From positions 1 to 64,000 of the forward strand of contig NZ_JBBEWC010000014.1 in the NCBI RefSeq assembly GCF_037860775.1: a DNA stretch of 64,000 bases, written 5' to 3'. The first letter of the stretch is position 1; every line of letters begins with the position of its first letter. This stretch comes from Emticicia soli. Its GTDB lineage: Bacteria; Bacteroidota; Bacteroidia; Cytophagales; Spirosomataceae. This document shows positions 26,642-36,019 of the stretch, piece by piece. Position numbers and translations under genes: made by a program. The notes under the pieces were generated by a model, which was not told where the DNA came from, did no database searches, and saw only the letters and a program-made list of their open reading frames with translations.

Positions 26642-26651
26642 TGCCTACTCG

Positions 26652-26681
26652 AGAATAGACCGTTGCATGGCGGTCTATTCT
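26652..26681 (+). terminator. Hairpin terminator after susD
   Basis: Arms AGAATAGACCG (26652-26662) and CGGTCTATTCT (26671-26681) form a perfect 11-bp stem with an 8-base loop, 10 bases after the susD stop. The T-tract is weak, so it may work as an attenuator that keeps susCD transcripts more abundant than enzyme transcripts. Confidence 0.65.
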
Positions 26682-26764
26682 TATCAAGTATTATTTATAA
26701 ACAAAGGCATATTCTGCTTAAAACAAGCCTGTCGGCAAAAGCTTGATGGCTATAAATCTGTGTT

Positions 26765-26774
26765 TAAACGTTTA
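26765..26774. promoter_or_regulatory. LacI-type CG-centred palindrome
   Basis: TAAACGTTTA is a perfect palindrome with the central CG typical of LacI-family operators. A similar AAACGTTT lies in front of the lacI-like gene at 63476. Whether that regulator acts here is open. Confidence 0.3.
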
Positions 26775-26834
26775 TCAATGGGTAGCTTTAAAAAATTGAA
26801 ATTATAAAATTATTTCTTTTTTTCTTACAATTAA

Positions 26835-26865
26835 TTTGGCTGGCAGTGAATATTACATAAATTTG
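26835..26865 (+). promoter_or_regulatory. Promoter of the GH95-led enzyme operon
   Basis: TTTG at 26835-26838, a 19-base spacer and TAAATTTG at 26858-26865 match the Bacteroidota promoter TTTG-N19-TAnnTTTG exactly. The AraR-type box overlaps the end of the -7 element. Confidence 0.65.
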
Positions 26866-26881
26866 TGTATAGATGACACAT
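26863..26881. promoter_or_regulatory. AraR-type operator at the enzyme operon
   Basis: TTGTGTATAGATGACACAT has the shared arms and spacing. It overlaps the -7 element and the expected transcription start, a position for repression in the absence of arabinose. Confidence 0.65.
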
Positions 26882-26947
26882 ATTTGAATCTGACAAAGGG
26901 CATTATGTAAAAATGCCATTAATTCTTTCAGTTTGCACCAACCACTA

Positions 26948-29404
26948 ATGAAAAAAAAATTTCTATTTATTTTTTTTATTTTACTAACCAGACTGTCGCA
27001 AGGCCAGGCACCTCTAAAGCTTTGGTATAAACAGCCCTCTGGAAATACATGGGAAAATGCCTTGCCTATTGGCAATGGTCGTTTAGGTGCCATGATATAT
27101 GGCAACGTAGAGAAAGAAATAATTCAGCTAAATGAGCACACTGTTTGGAGTGGTAGCCCCAATAGAAATGATAACCCTTTGGCACTTGAAAAACTAGCAG
27201 AAATCAGGAAATTGATTTTTGATGGCAAACATAAAGAAGCAGAGGAGCTGGCAAATAAAGCCATTATTTCAAAAAAATCGCATGGACAAAAATTTGAACC
27301 GGTAGGAAACCTTAATCTGGTTTTTGAAGGCCACGACACATACACAGACTATTATCGGGAATTGGATATTGAGCGAGCTATATCTAAAACAAGCTATAAG
27401 GTTGGGGATGTGATTTTCAACCGTGAGTCATTCGCTTCATTGCCTGATAGAGTAATTGTTATGCGAATTACAGCAAGTAAAGCAGGTAAGGTATCATTTA
27501 CGGCAAAGTATTCATCTCCACAAAAACGTAAGACAATTGCCACAACAGCTTCAAAAGAATTGACTATTGCAGGAATTACAAATGACCACGAAACAGTTAA
27601 AGGCCTGGTAGAATTTAAAGGCATTACCCGTATTAAATTAGAAGGAGGACAATTATCTGCTACAGATAGTACCTTAATAGTAAAAGGAGCTAATGCTGCT
27701 GTTATTTTTATTTCAATTGCCAGCAGTTTTAATAACTATGAAGATATAAGTGGCGATGAAGAAGTTAGGGCTTCAGACTACCTGAATAAAGCATTCAAGA
27801 AACCTTATGCAACGCTTCTGAATACACATATAGCTGCGTATCAGAAGTTTTTTAAAAGGGTAAAGTTTGACTTAGGCACAACAGCTGCCGCCCAAGACCC
27901 AACAGATGTGCGCCTCAGAAATTTTAGAAATGCTAATGACCCGAATTTGGTGGCATTGTATTATCAATATGGAAGATATTTATTGATTTCGTCGTCGCAG
28001 CCCGGTGGGCAACCGGCTAATTTGCAAGGTATCTGGAATAACAGAATCAATCCTCCCTGGGACAGCAAGTATACCATTAATATAAATGCTGAAATGAATT
28101 ACTGGCCTGCCGAAAAAACTAATCTTTCGGAGTTACACGAGCCTTTTTTAACGATGGTAAAAGAGCTAGCAGTAAGCGGACAGGAAACAGCTAAAAGTAT
28201 GTATGGTGCAAGAGGGTGGATGGCGCATCATAATACCGACATCTGGCGAGCAACCGGAGCAATTGATGGTGCTTTCTGGGGGATGTGGACAGCCGGAGGT
28301 GGCTGGGTGAGCCAACATCTGTGGGAACATTATCTTTACACGGGCGATAAAGAATTTCTGGCTTCTGTGTATCCGGTTTTAAAAGGTGCTGCTTTGTTTT
28401 ATGTAGATTTTCTGGTACAGCACCCAAAATACAAATGGTTGGTTGTGAATCCAGGAAATTCGCCGGAAAATGCTCCGGCAGCACATGGTGGATCATCGCT
28501 TGATGCAGGAACAACTATGGATAACCAGATAGTTTTTGATGTAATGAACAATGCTATCAGGGCCGCCGGATTACTGAAAAAAGACCAATCTTTTGTAGAC
28601 ACTCTTTTGCAAGTAAGAAGCAAACTTGCCCCTATGCATATAGGCAAGCACAATCAATTACAGGAGTGGCTCGATGATGTAGATGACCCTGACGACCACC
28701 ACCGTCATGTTTCACATTTGTATGGATTATACCCTTCTAATCAGATTTCGGCTTATCAAACACCCGAATTATTTGCTGCTTCACGCAATACATTGATTCA
28801 GCGAGGTGATGTATCTACCGGATGGAGTATGGGCTGGAAAGTAAACTGGTGGGCTAAACTGCAAGATGGCAACCATGCTTACACTTTAATTCAGAATCAG
28901 CTTACACCTTTAGGCGTAAATCCAGATGGGGGCGGTACTTATAACAATCTTTTTGATGCCCACCCACCTTTTCAGATTGATGGTAATTTTGGCTGTACTT
29001 CGGGTATTACAGAAATGCTGATGCAAAGTTCAGATGGAGCTATTCATGTTTTACCAGCCTTACCAGATGTGTGGCAATCGGGTAGTATAGTAGGCTTGCG
29101 TGCCAGAGGCGGTTTTGAAATAGTAGAAATGAAATGGAAAGATTCAAAACTTATAAAACTGGTTGTAAAGTCTAATCTGGGAGGGAATTTACGTTTGCGC
29201 TTGCCTAATGAACTGAAGTTTAATACGGGTAGTAAATTAAAAACTGCGGCAGGTAAAAATACCAATCCTTTTTTTGATTTAGATGAAACTCCTGCGGCAA
29301 TAATCTCAGAAAAATCAACAATAAACCCTCTTAGTTTAAAAGAAACCAAATTATTTGATGTGCCAACACAAAAAGGACAAATATTAAGTTTTGTTGGCAT
29401 CTAA
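26948..29404 (+). CDS. GH95 glycosidase (alpha-L-fucosidase / alpha-L-galactosidase)
   Basis: ATG at 26948 (MKKKFLFIFFILLTRLSQGQ) gives 818 residues with a signal peptide; an upstream in-frame start at 26933 adds five residues without benefit. The N-terminal beta domain shows NGRLGAMIYGN and NEHTVWSGSP. The (alpha/alpha)6 barrel shows NINAEMNYW, the paired asparagines that help inverting catalysis in this family, and NPGNSPEN with the acidic catalytic residue. GH95 enzymes remove terminal alpha-L-fucose or alpha-L-galactose. In an arabinoxylan-type locus, L-galactose side chains are a sensible target, but the specificity cannot be told from the sequence alone. Confidence 0.88.
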   Translation: MKKKFLFIFFILLTRLSQGQAPLKLWYKQPSGNTWENALPIGNGRLGAMIYGNVEKEIIQLNEHTVWSGSPNRNDNPLALEKLAEIRKLIFDGKHKEAEELANKAIISKKSHGQKFEPVGNLNLVFEGHDTYTDYYRELDIERAISKTSYKVGDVIFNRESFASLPDRVIVMRITASKAGKVSFTAKYSSPQKRKTIATTASKELTIAGITNDHETVKGLVEFKGITRIKLEGGQLSATDSTLIVKGANAAVIFISIASSFNNYEDISGDEEVRASDYLNKAFKKPYATLLNTHIAAYQKFFKRVKFDLGTTAAAQDPTDVRLRNFRNANDPNLVALYYQYGRYLLISSSQPGGQPANLQGIWNNRINPPWDSKYTININAEMNYWPAEKTNLSELHEPFLTMVKELAVSGQETAKSMYGARGWMAHHNTDIWRATGAIDGAFWGMWTAGGGWVSQHLWEHYLYTGDKEFLASVYPVLKGAALFYVDFLVQHPKYKWLVVNPGNSPENAPAAHGGSSLDAGTTMDNQIVFDVMNNAIRAAGLLKKDQSFVDTLLQVRSKLAPMHIGKHNQLQEWLDDVDDPDDHHRHVSHLYGLYPSNQISAYQTPELFAASRNTLIQRGDVSTGWSMGWKVNWWAKLQDGNHAYTLIQNQLTPLGVNPDGGGTYNNLFDAHPPFQIDGNFGCTSGITEMLMQSSDGAIHVLPALPDVWQSGSIVGLRARGGFEIVEMKWKDSKLIKLVVKSNLGGNLRLRLPNELKFNTGSKLKTAAGKNTNPFFDLDETPAAIISEKSTINPLSLKETKLFDVPTQKGQILSFVGI

Positions 29405-29428
29405 CACCTAAATCTATAATAATTAGAA

Positions 29429-31108
29429 ATGATAAAAATAGTAGCAAAGTTTTTCTCTGCGGCCCTTTTATGTTTGATATTTGGCGTTGCTCATTCACAA
29501 ACTACTTTAGTGAACCCGATTCTTACCGGCTTTTACCCTGACCCAAGTATAGTAAAGGTTGGCACAGATTACTATATAGTTAATTCAACGTTTTCGTACT
29601 TCCCGGGTCTTCCGGTGATGCATAGCAAAGACCTCAAAAACTGGAAGCAAATCGGAAACGTAATAGACCGCCCTTCGCAGCTTGATTTCATGGGCGAACG
29701 CATGACTCGCGGCCTTTTTGCGCCAGCCATCAGCTACCATAAAGGAACCTACTATGTAACCTGTACTGATATTGATCATGATGGGAATTTTGTAGTAACT
29801 GCAAAAAATCCGGCAGGCCCCTGGAGCAACCCAGTAAAAATACCAGAAGTGAAGGGAATTGACCCATCTATTTACTTTGATGAAGAGACCGACAAAGCAT
29901 ACATCATCTATAATAGTGATGCACCTGATAGAAAGCCCTTATATTCTGGGCATCGGACCATCAGAATGTATGAATTTGATTACCAGAACCTGAAAGTTGT
30001 TGGTGAAGAACAGCAACTCGTAAATGGGGGCGTAGACCTTTCTAAAAAACCTGTATGGATAGAAGGCCCACATATACTAAAACGAAATGGATGGTATTAC
30101 TTATATGCAGCCGAAGGGGGGACTTCTGTCAATCACTCTGAGGTAATTCTGCGTAGCAAGTCAGTTTGGGGGCCTTATGTACCCTATGAAGGGAACCCGA
30201 TTTTAACCCAGAGAGAATTACCGGCAGATAGAAAATATCCGATAACATCGGCAGGTCATGCCCAATTTGTGGATGGCCCTGATGGCAATATGTATTGTAT
30301 TTTCTTGGCAGTACGTCCGTACGAAGGTGATTACTACAATACAGGCCGCGAAACATTTATTGCGCCCGTAACATGGAAAGATGGCTGGCCAATGATTGAA
30401 CACGGTGAAAAGCCTATTGAATACAGTTACCAGACCAACATTAAAGAAATTAAGTCAAAGGGAGCATTGCCACAGTCAGGCAATTTTCAATATACACTTA
30501 CTTTTGACAAAGGACTTGACCTTTCTTTGCTATTCATGCGTACAGTTGATAGTAGTTCTTTCAAAACATCTAAAACCGATGGCTTAACATTAAAACTAAA
30601 ACCTGAAACCATTTCAGAGTTTAAAAACCCATCATTTGTTGGTAAACGCCAGCAACACTTAAATAGTACAGCAGAAACAGAATTGAATTTCTCTCCAAAA
30701 GCTGCTAATGAAAAAGCAGGATTAGTGATTTTTCAGGATGAGCGACATTTCTACTTTATAGCCAAATCTAAAAACGAAAACAAAGAGGTAATACAGCTTT
30801 TTAAAAGCCAGCCAAAAGAAAAAACAATGGAGTTGCTTACAGAGGTACCTCTACCTTCAAATGTAAAAAAGCTTACTTTTCGAATCAAATCAGAAGGCGC
30901 TGACTATGGTTTTTATTATTCGACTGATGCTAAAAACTGGCACCTGCTGAAAGACAAAGTAGACGGTAAATTTTTAAGTACTAAAGAAGCCGGAAGTTTT
31001 ATAGGCTGTGTTTATGGTATGTATGCTACATCAAGTGGTGAAAACTCAACTAATACAGCGTCATTTAAATTTTTGAAATACAGCGGTAACGACCCCATGT
31101 TGAAATGA
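29429..31108 (+). CDS. GH43 beta-xylosidase/alpha-L-arabinofuranosidase with C-terminal sandwich domain
   Basis: The 559-residue enzyme has a signal peptide ending AHSQ. The five-bladed propeller starts NPILTGFYPDPSIV with the general-base Asp, continues with KGIDPSIYF (pKa-modulating Asp) and VWIEGPHIL (acid Glu), all three GH43 catalytic residues being present. From about residue 350 a concanavalin-like beta-sandwich follows, as in subfamilies 10-12. It cleaves xylose or arabinose from oligosaccharides by inversion. Its stop overlaps the next GH43 gene start by 4 bases, showing coupled translation. Confidence 0.9.
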   Translation: MIKIVAKFFSAALLCLIFGVAHSQTTLVNPILTGFYPDPSIVKVGTDYYIVNSTFSYFPGLPVMHSKDLKNWKQIGNVIDRPSQLDFMGERMTRGLFAPAISYHKGTYYVTCTDIDHDGNFVVTAKNPAGPWSNPVKIPEVKGIDPSIYFDEETDKAYIIYNSDAPDRKPLYSGHRTIRMYEFDYQNLKVVGEEQQLVNGGVDLSKKPVWIEGPHILKRNGWYYLYAAEGGTSVNHSEVILRSKSVWGPYVPYEGNPILTQRELPADRKYPITSAGHAQFVDGPDGNMYCIFLAVRPYEGDYYNTGRETFIAPVTWKDGWPMIEHGEKPIEYSYQTNIKEIKSKGALPQSGNFQYTLTFDKGLDLSLLFMRTVDSSSFKTSKTDGLTLKLKPETISEFKNPSFVGKRQQHLNSTAETELNFSPKAANEKAGLVIFQDERHFYFIAKSKNENKEVIQLFKSQPKEKTMELLTEVPLPSNVKKLTFRIKSEGADYGFYYSTDAKNWHLLKDKVDGKFLSTKEAGSFIGCVYGMYATSSGENSTNTASFKFLKYSGNDPMLK

Positions 31109-32682
31109 AAAAACTAACGGCAATCATATTAGTATTTTTTAACGGATGCTTAGGGCAAGTGCTTCTGGCGCAAGAAAACAAAGCTAAGAATCCGGTCATT
31201 TTTGCCGACGTTCCCGATATGTCGATGGTGCGTGTAGGTAAAAACTATTACATGAGTAGTACTACTATGCACATGAGTCCTGGTGTACCTATTATGAAAT
31301 CTACTGATTTAAGCAACTGGCAAATGCTTGGCTACGTGTACGATACACTTGCCAGCATTCCATCGCTGAATCTAACAGATGGCAAAGGTACTTATGGGCG
31401 AGGATCATGGGCAAGTTGTATTAAGTTTCATAATGGGCTTTATTATATAAGCACTTTTGCACAAACCACAGGCAAAACACATATCTATACCACAAAAAAC
31501 ATAGAAAAGGGGCCTTGGAAGTCGGTATCTTTTGCCCCAAGCCTACACGACCATACATTGTTTTTTGATGATGATGGCCGGGTATATATGATTTATGGCA
31601 ATGGAAAACTAAAAATAATAGAACTGAATGCTGATGTATCGGGCATTAAGAAAGGAGGACTCGACGAAACTATTATTGAAAATGCCAGTGCTCCGGCAGG
31701 TGAAAACATTATGCTTGGAGCTGAGGGCTCACAGCTATATAAAGTAAATGGCAAATATTACCTGTTTAATATTGCTTGGCCACGTGGAGGAATGCGTACC
31801 GTAATAGTTCATAGAGCTGATAAAATTACAGGTCGATGGGAGGGCAAAGTTGCCTTACAGGATTTGGGTGTAGCTCAGGGTGGACTAATTGATACGCCGG
31901 ACGGTAGCTGGTATGCTTATCTTTTTCGTGATTTTGGAGGGGTTGGGCGTATCCCTTACCTGGTGCCTGTAAAATGGGAAGATGGTTGGCCAGTGCTTGG
32001 TGAAAATGGCAAAGTACCAGAAAGTCTTGATTTACCTGCAAGTAAAGGATTGATTCCTGGTATTGTTCATTCTGATGAGTTTAGCCGTAAAAAAGGAGAA
32101 AATGCTTTGCCTTTAGTGTGGCAATGGAATCATAATCCTGATAATAAACTATGGTCAGTAACTGAGAGAAAAGGATTTTTACGATTAAAAACAGGCAGAA
32201 TAGATACTTCATTTGTATTGGCACGTAATACACTTACCCAAAGAACCATTGGCCCCGAATCTTCGGGGTCAATATCCCTTGATGTTTCAAACATGAAAGA
32301 AGGAGATTTTGCCGGGCTGAGTTTACTTCAAAAAAACTATGGTTTGCTAGGTGTGAAGATAGATAAAGCAAGTAAGTCAATTGTAATGATTAGTACAAAC
32401 ACAGGTAAACCTATTGAGATTGAGAAGATTGCATTGGCACAGAATACAATCTATCTGAAAGCAGAATGTAATTTTCATAATAGAGCTGATGTAGCTAATT
32501 TCTTTTACAGCCTCGATGGGAAAACATGGAGTCGCATCGGAGAACCTTTAAAAATGCCATATACTATCCCGCACTTTATGGGTTATCGGTTTGGTCTTTT
32601 TAATTATGCCACTAAACAGGTTGGTGGATTCGCTGACTTTGATTATTTCAGAATTGAAGACACTATTTCATCAATTAAGTAA
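31105..32682 (+). CDS. GH43 glycosidase, second copy (subfamily 12-like)
   Basis: The 525-residue enzyme has a signal peptide ending LLAQ. The propeller begins NPVIFADVPDMSMVRVG (base Asp), with SLHDHTLFFDDDG (second Asp) and LGAEGSQLYKVNG (acid Glu). The motif MHMSPGVPIMKSTDLSNW is typical of GH43 subfamily 12, mostly alpha-L-arabinofuranosidases. A C-terminal beta-sandwich starts near residue 325. It is only distantly similar to the GH43 before it, so the two probably act on different linkages. ATG at 31105 overlaps the upstream stop. Confidence 0.9.
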   Translation: MKKLTAIILVFFNGCLGQVLLAQENKAKNPVIFADVPDMSMVRVGKNYYMSSTTMHMSPGVPIMKSTDLSNWQMLGYVYDTLASIPSLNLTDGKGTYGRGSWASCIKFHNGLYYISTFAQTTGKTHIYTTKNIEKGPWKSVSFAPSLHDHTLFFDDDGRVYMIYGNGKLKIIELNADVSGIKKGGLDETIIENASAPAGENIMLGAEGSQLYKVNGKYYLFNIAWPRGGMRTVIVHRADKITGRWEGKVALQDLGVAQGGLIDTPDGSWYAYLFRDFGGVGRIPYLVPVKWEDGWPVLGENGKVPESLDLPASKGLIPGIVHSDEFSRKKGENALPLVWQWNHNPDNKLWSVTERKGFLRLKTGRIDTSFVLARNTLTQRTIGPESSGSISLDVSNMKEGDFAGLSLLQKNYGLLGVKIDKASKSIVMISTNTGKPIEIEKIALAQNTIYLKAECNFHNRADVANFFYSLDGKTWSRIGEPLKMPYTIPHFMGYRFGLFNYATKQVGGFADFDYFRIEDTISSIK

Positions 32683-32706
32683 ATATAGTTTACCTATTCT
32701 AACCCT

Positions 32707-34416
32707 ATGAGAAAGAATTTTTTTTATCTGTTATCATTCATTCTTCTGTTACAGAAAACAGAGGCTTTGGCTCAGAATCCTAACTTTCACATTTATCTGT
32801 GCATAGGGCAGTCAAACATGGAAGGTGCAGGGCGCATCGAAGCACAAGATACCATTAATATAGATAGCCGTTTCAAAATACTGGAGGCTTTGGACTGCCC
32901 TGAACTGAATAGGGTAAAAGGGCAGTGGTACACAGCTAAACCACCATTGTGCCGTTGTAAAACAGGGCTTTCGCCTGCTGACTATTTTGGCCGCACAATG
33001 CTTGAGCATATGTCTAAAGAGCAGTCACTAGGCTTGGTGCATGTAGCTGTAGCCGGAAGTAAAATAGAAATTTTTGATAAAATAAAATACAAGGCATATC
33101 TGGACTCATCGGCCAAAGATAAACCTTGGATGATAAACATGGCTAAAGAGTATGGTGGAAACCCCTATGAAAGGCTTATTGAAATGGCTAGAATTGCGCA
33201 AAAATCAGGTGTGATAAAAGGGATTTTACTCCATCAGGGAGAATCAAACACGGGGGATAAAACCTGGCCTGCTCAAGTTAAAAAATTGTATGATGATATT
33301 CTGGCTGATTTGAATTTGCCTTCTAATTCTATTCCTTTATTGGCCGGAGAATTGGTGGGTGCCGACCAAGGCGGTAAATGTGCAAGTATGAACGAAATCA
33401 TCGCTACTCTACCTCAGGTGTTGCCAAAAGCGTTGGTAGTGTCTTCAAAAGGCTTACCAGCTGTACCTGACAAGCTGCATTTCAGTAGTGCAGGTGTAAG
33501 GGTATTTGGTAAGAGATATGCCGCAGCTTTACTGGCTTTGCAAGGAAAAAAAATAACTATTGACGAAAGTAGTATTGTGCCTTCGGAGACAATGTTACTT
33601 TACCCTGATAAAGTACCTAATTCAAAGCCCTCTGAAATAAAAGAAATAGGTGCTGAGAATGGAGTTTATAAGGGAATCACAAAACCTACGTTAGAATATT
33701 ATAAAGCCGACCCTAATCTTTCTACAGGTGCTGCTGTAGTTGTAGTTCCCGGTGGGGGCTATAGCGTAGTTGTTTATAATGGCGAAGGAATTAACACAGC
33801 CAAAGCGCTTGCCGAAAAAGGAATTGCCGCTTTTGTATTAAAATATCGCCTTCCGAGCGACGATATTATGGCTGATAAAAAAATAGGACCTCTGCAAGAT
33901 GCACAACAAGCCATGAAAATGGTGAGAGAGAATGCCGATAAATGGGGCATTGACAAAAATAAAATCGGTATAATGGGCTTTTCGGCAGGAGGGCATCTAG
34001 CAAGTACAGCCGCTACCCATTTTGACAAAGTAGAGATAAATAATACTGAAAATACAAGTGTCAGACCAGACTTCCAGATTTTAGTTTATCCTGTAATCAG
34101 TATGCGTGATAGCCTGGCACATAAGGGATCAAGAGAGAATCTGTTGGGTAAGAACCCTTCAAAAGAGGATATAAGCTATTTTTCTAATGAGTTACAAATC
34201 AAACCAAATACCCCTCCAACCTGGATTACACACACTGCCGACGATAAAGTAGTGGATGTAGATAATAGCATAGCCTATTTTGAGAGCCTTCGCAAAAACA
34301 AGGTTGAAGTAGAAATGCACATTTTCCCCAAAGGCGACCACGGATTTATATTTAGGCACAAAGGGTGGATGGACCCTCTTTTTGACTGGTTAAAACGCAA
34401 CGCCTGGATAAAATAA
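32707..34416 (+). CDS. Fusion of a CE6/SASA esterase and an alpha/beta-hydrolase esterase
   Basis: The 569-residue secreted protein joins two unrelated esterase folds. Residues 25-275 are an SGNH/SASA-type (CE6) acetyl esterase with the nucleophile in GQSNMEGAG (Ser36) and a late DKLHFS Asp-His pair near 255. Residues 300-569 are an alpha/beta-hydrolase of the BD-FAE/AXE type with GGGYS near 350, the elbow GFSAGGHLAS (Ser near 425) and GDHGF near 543. Both seem catalytically complete. It would deacetylate xylan or pectin from two chemical positions. The gene is 24 bases after the GH43 gene and 11 bases before the next esterase. Confidence 0.85.
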   Translation: MRKNFFYLLSFILLLQKTEALAQNPNFHIYLCIGQSNMEGAGRIEAQDTINIDSRFKILEALDCPELNRVKGQWYTAKPPLCRCKTGLSPADYFGRTMLEHMSKEQSLGLVHVAVAGSKIEIFDKIKYKAYLDSSAKDKPWMINMAKEYGGNPYERLIEMARIAQKSGVIKGILLHQGESNTGDKTWPAQVKKLYDDILADLNLPSNSIPLLAGELVGADQGGKCASMNEIIATLPQVLPKALVVSSKGLPAVPDKLHFSSAGVRVFGKRYAAALLALQGKKITIDESSIVPSETMLLYPDKVPNSKPSEIKEIGAENGVYKGITKPTLEYYKADPNLSTGAAVVVVPGGGYSVVVYNGEGINTAKALAEKGIAAFVLKYRLPSDDIMADKKIGPLQDAQQAMKMVRENADKWGIDKNKIGIMGFSAGGHLASTAATHFDKVEINNTENTSVRPDFQILVYPVISMRDSLAHKGSRENLLGKNPSKEDISYFSNELQIKPNTPPTWITHTADDKVVDVDNSIAYFESLRKNKVEVEMHIFPKGDHGFIFRHKGWMDPLFDWLKRNAWIK

Positions 34417-34427
34417 ACAATACCACA

Positions 34428-35993
34428 ATGAAGAAACAAACAATATTCTGGCTTAAACTATTAGTAGTAGCTTTACCATTTTCGGGTATTGCTCAATTAG
34501 CAGCACCTGTAAAAACACAAGAGGGTCTTGTGCAAGGTACAGTAGAAAATGGCTTGTCGGTATTTAAGGGGGTTCCCTTTGCTGCTCCTCCTGTAGGAGA
34601 ACTTCGTTGGAAAGCCCCGCAAGCCCCTAAAAGTTGGGAGGGTGTTAAAACTGTTACTCAGTTTGCTCCGGCTCCATTTCAAGGTGGGAATCCGCCATCG
34701 GGCAAAAGTGAAGATTGTCTCTACCTGAATATCTGGTCGCCGGCTAAAACCCCTAAAGATAATCTGCCTGTAATGGTCTGGATTTATGGCGGCGGATTCA
34801 GTTTTGGCTCAACATCAGAACCTGTTTATTCAGGTGAAAATCTTGCAAAAAAAGGAGTTATACTGGTAAGCGTTGCTTACAGGGTAGGGCAGATGGGATT
34901 CTTAGCGCATCCTGAATTGAGTGCAGAAAGCCCTAACCATGTATCGGGCAACTATGGCTTGCTTGATTTGATAGCTGGTTTGCAATGGATTCAGAAAAAC
35001 ATTAAAGCATTTGGGGGTAATCCTGACAAAGTTACCATCTTTGGTGAGTCAGCAGGCGGTATAGCCGTTAGTATGCTATGTGCATCGCCTCTGGCAAAGG
35101 GCCTTTTTCATGGAGCTATTTCTCAAAGTGGGGGCTCATTTGGGCCGTATCGTAGCACCACATATCCGGGCGAAAACCTAAAACTTTTACCATTTGCCGA
35201 AAAACAAGGACTTGAGTTTATGGAAAAAGCGGGGGCACAAAACCTGGCTGATTTACGAAAAATGCCTGCCGATAAACTGCCAATGGGTTTTGGTATGCCT
35301 GGTGCATGGCCTATTATTGATGGCTATGTGATACCGGATGACCAACATATACTTTATCAAAAAGGACAATATAATCATACTCCTATATTAATCGGATATA
35401 ATTCGGATGAAGGAGCGAGTTTTTCTCCGCCAAAAACACCTCAAAACTATATAGATGGTACAAAGAAACGCTATGGTAAGTTTGCCGATGATTTAATACA
35501 GGCTTATCCGGTAGGAGAAACCAATGTTCCCAAAACAGCTCGTGATTTGGCACGTGATGCAGCTTTTGGCTGGCATACCTGGAGCTGGGCAAGCTTACAA
35601 GCCCAGAATAGTAAAGCAAAAGTCTATTATTACTATTTTGACCAACATCCCGACTTCCCTGCTGATTCTCCTCGGTATGGATATGGTTCTCCGCACGGCC
35701 AAGATGTTGGCTTTGTATTTGGGCATCTTAATCCTTCGAGCACAGAAGCTACACCTACTGATGCGAATGTATCAGAAACAATAATGACCTATTGGACAAA
35801 CTTTGCAAAGAATGGTAACCCTAATAGTAAGGGGCTGCCAACTTGGGAAACATTTACAAATGATAAGCCAAGAGTAATGTATTTTCAGCAAAAAGCAATG
35901 ATGGGAGGAGTGCCGAGTGAAACAGCATTGAAAAGCCTGGATAAATATTTTGAATGGAGAAGAACTCCTGAAGGAAAAGAATGGGCAAAATAA
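34428..35993 (+). CDS. Type-B carboxylesterase, secreted
   Basis: The 521-residue enzyme carries a signal peptide ending SGIAQ. The carboxylesterase/lipase type-B fold shows SEDCLYLNIW, the oxyanion region WIYGGGFSFGS, the nucleophile elbow FGESAGG (Ser near 207), GYNSDEGASF with the acidic residue, and a late histidine in YGSPHGQDVGFVFG. Such enzymes in plant-polymer loci hydrolyse acetyl or aromatic esters; the natural substrate is unknown. It sits between esterase and fucosidase genes with short spacers of 11 and 26 bases. Confidence 0.88.
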   Translation: MKKQTIFWLKLLVVALPFSGIAQLAAPVKTQEGLVQGTVENGLSVFKGVPFAAPPVGELRWKAPQAPKSWEGVKTVTQFAPAPFQGGNPPSGKSEDCLYLNIWSPAKTPKDNLPVMVWIYGGGFSFGSTSEPVYSGENLAKKGVILVSVAYRVGQMGFLAHPELSAESPNHVSGNYGLLDLIAGLQWIQKNIKAFGGNPDKVTIFGESAGGIAVSMLCASPLAKGLFHGAISQSGGSFGPYRSTTYPGENLKLLPFAEKQGLEFMEKAGAQNLADLRKMPADKLPMGFGMPGAWPIIDGYVIPDDQHILYQKGQYNHTPILIGYNSDEGASFSPPKTPQNYIDGTKKRYGKFADDLIQAYPVGETNVPKTARDLARDAAFGWHTWSWASLQAQNSKAKVYYYYFDQHPDFPADSPRYGYGSPHGQDVGFVFGHLNPSSTEATPTDANVSETIMTYWTNFAKNGNPNSKGLPTWETFTNDKPRVMYFQQKAMMGGVPSETALKSLDKYFEWRRTPEGKEWAK

Positions 35994-36019
35994 GTTTGTA
36001 AACTGATATTATAAGTAAA

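Larger units (their letters stand above)
26642..26947. other. Regulatory gap between susD and the enzyme operon
   Basis: This stretch holds a hairpin terminator (26652-26681), a LacI-type half-palindrome (26765-26774), a complete promoter (26835-26865) and an AraR-type box (26863-26881). No gene is present. Confidence 0.6.
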
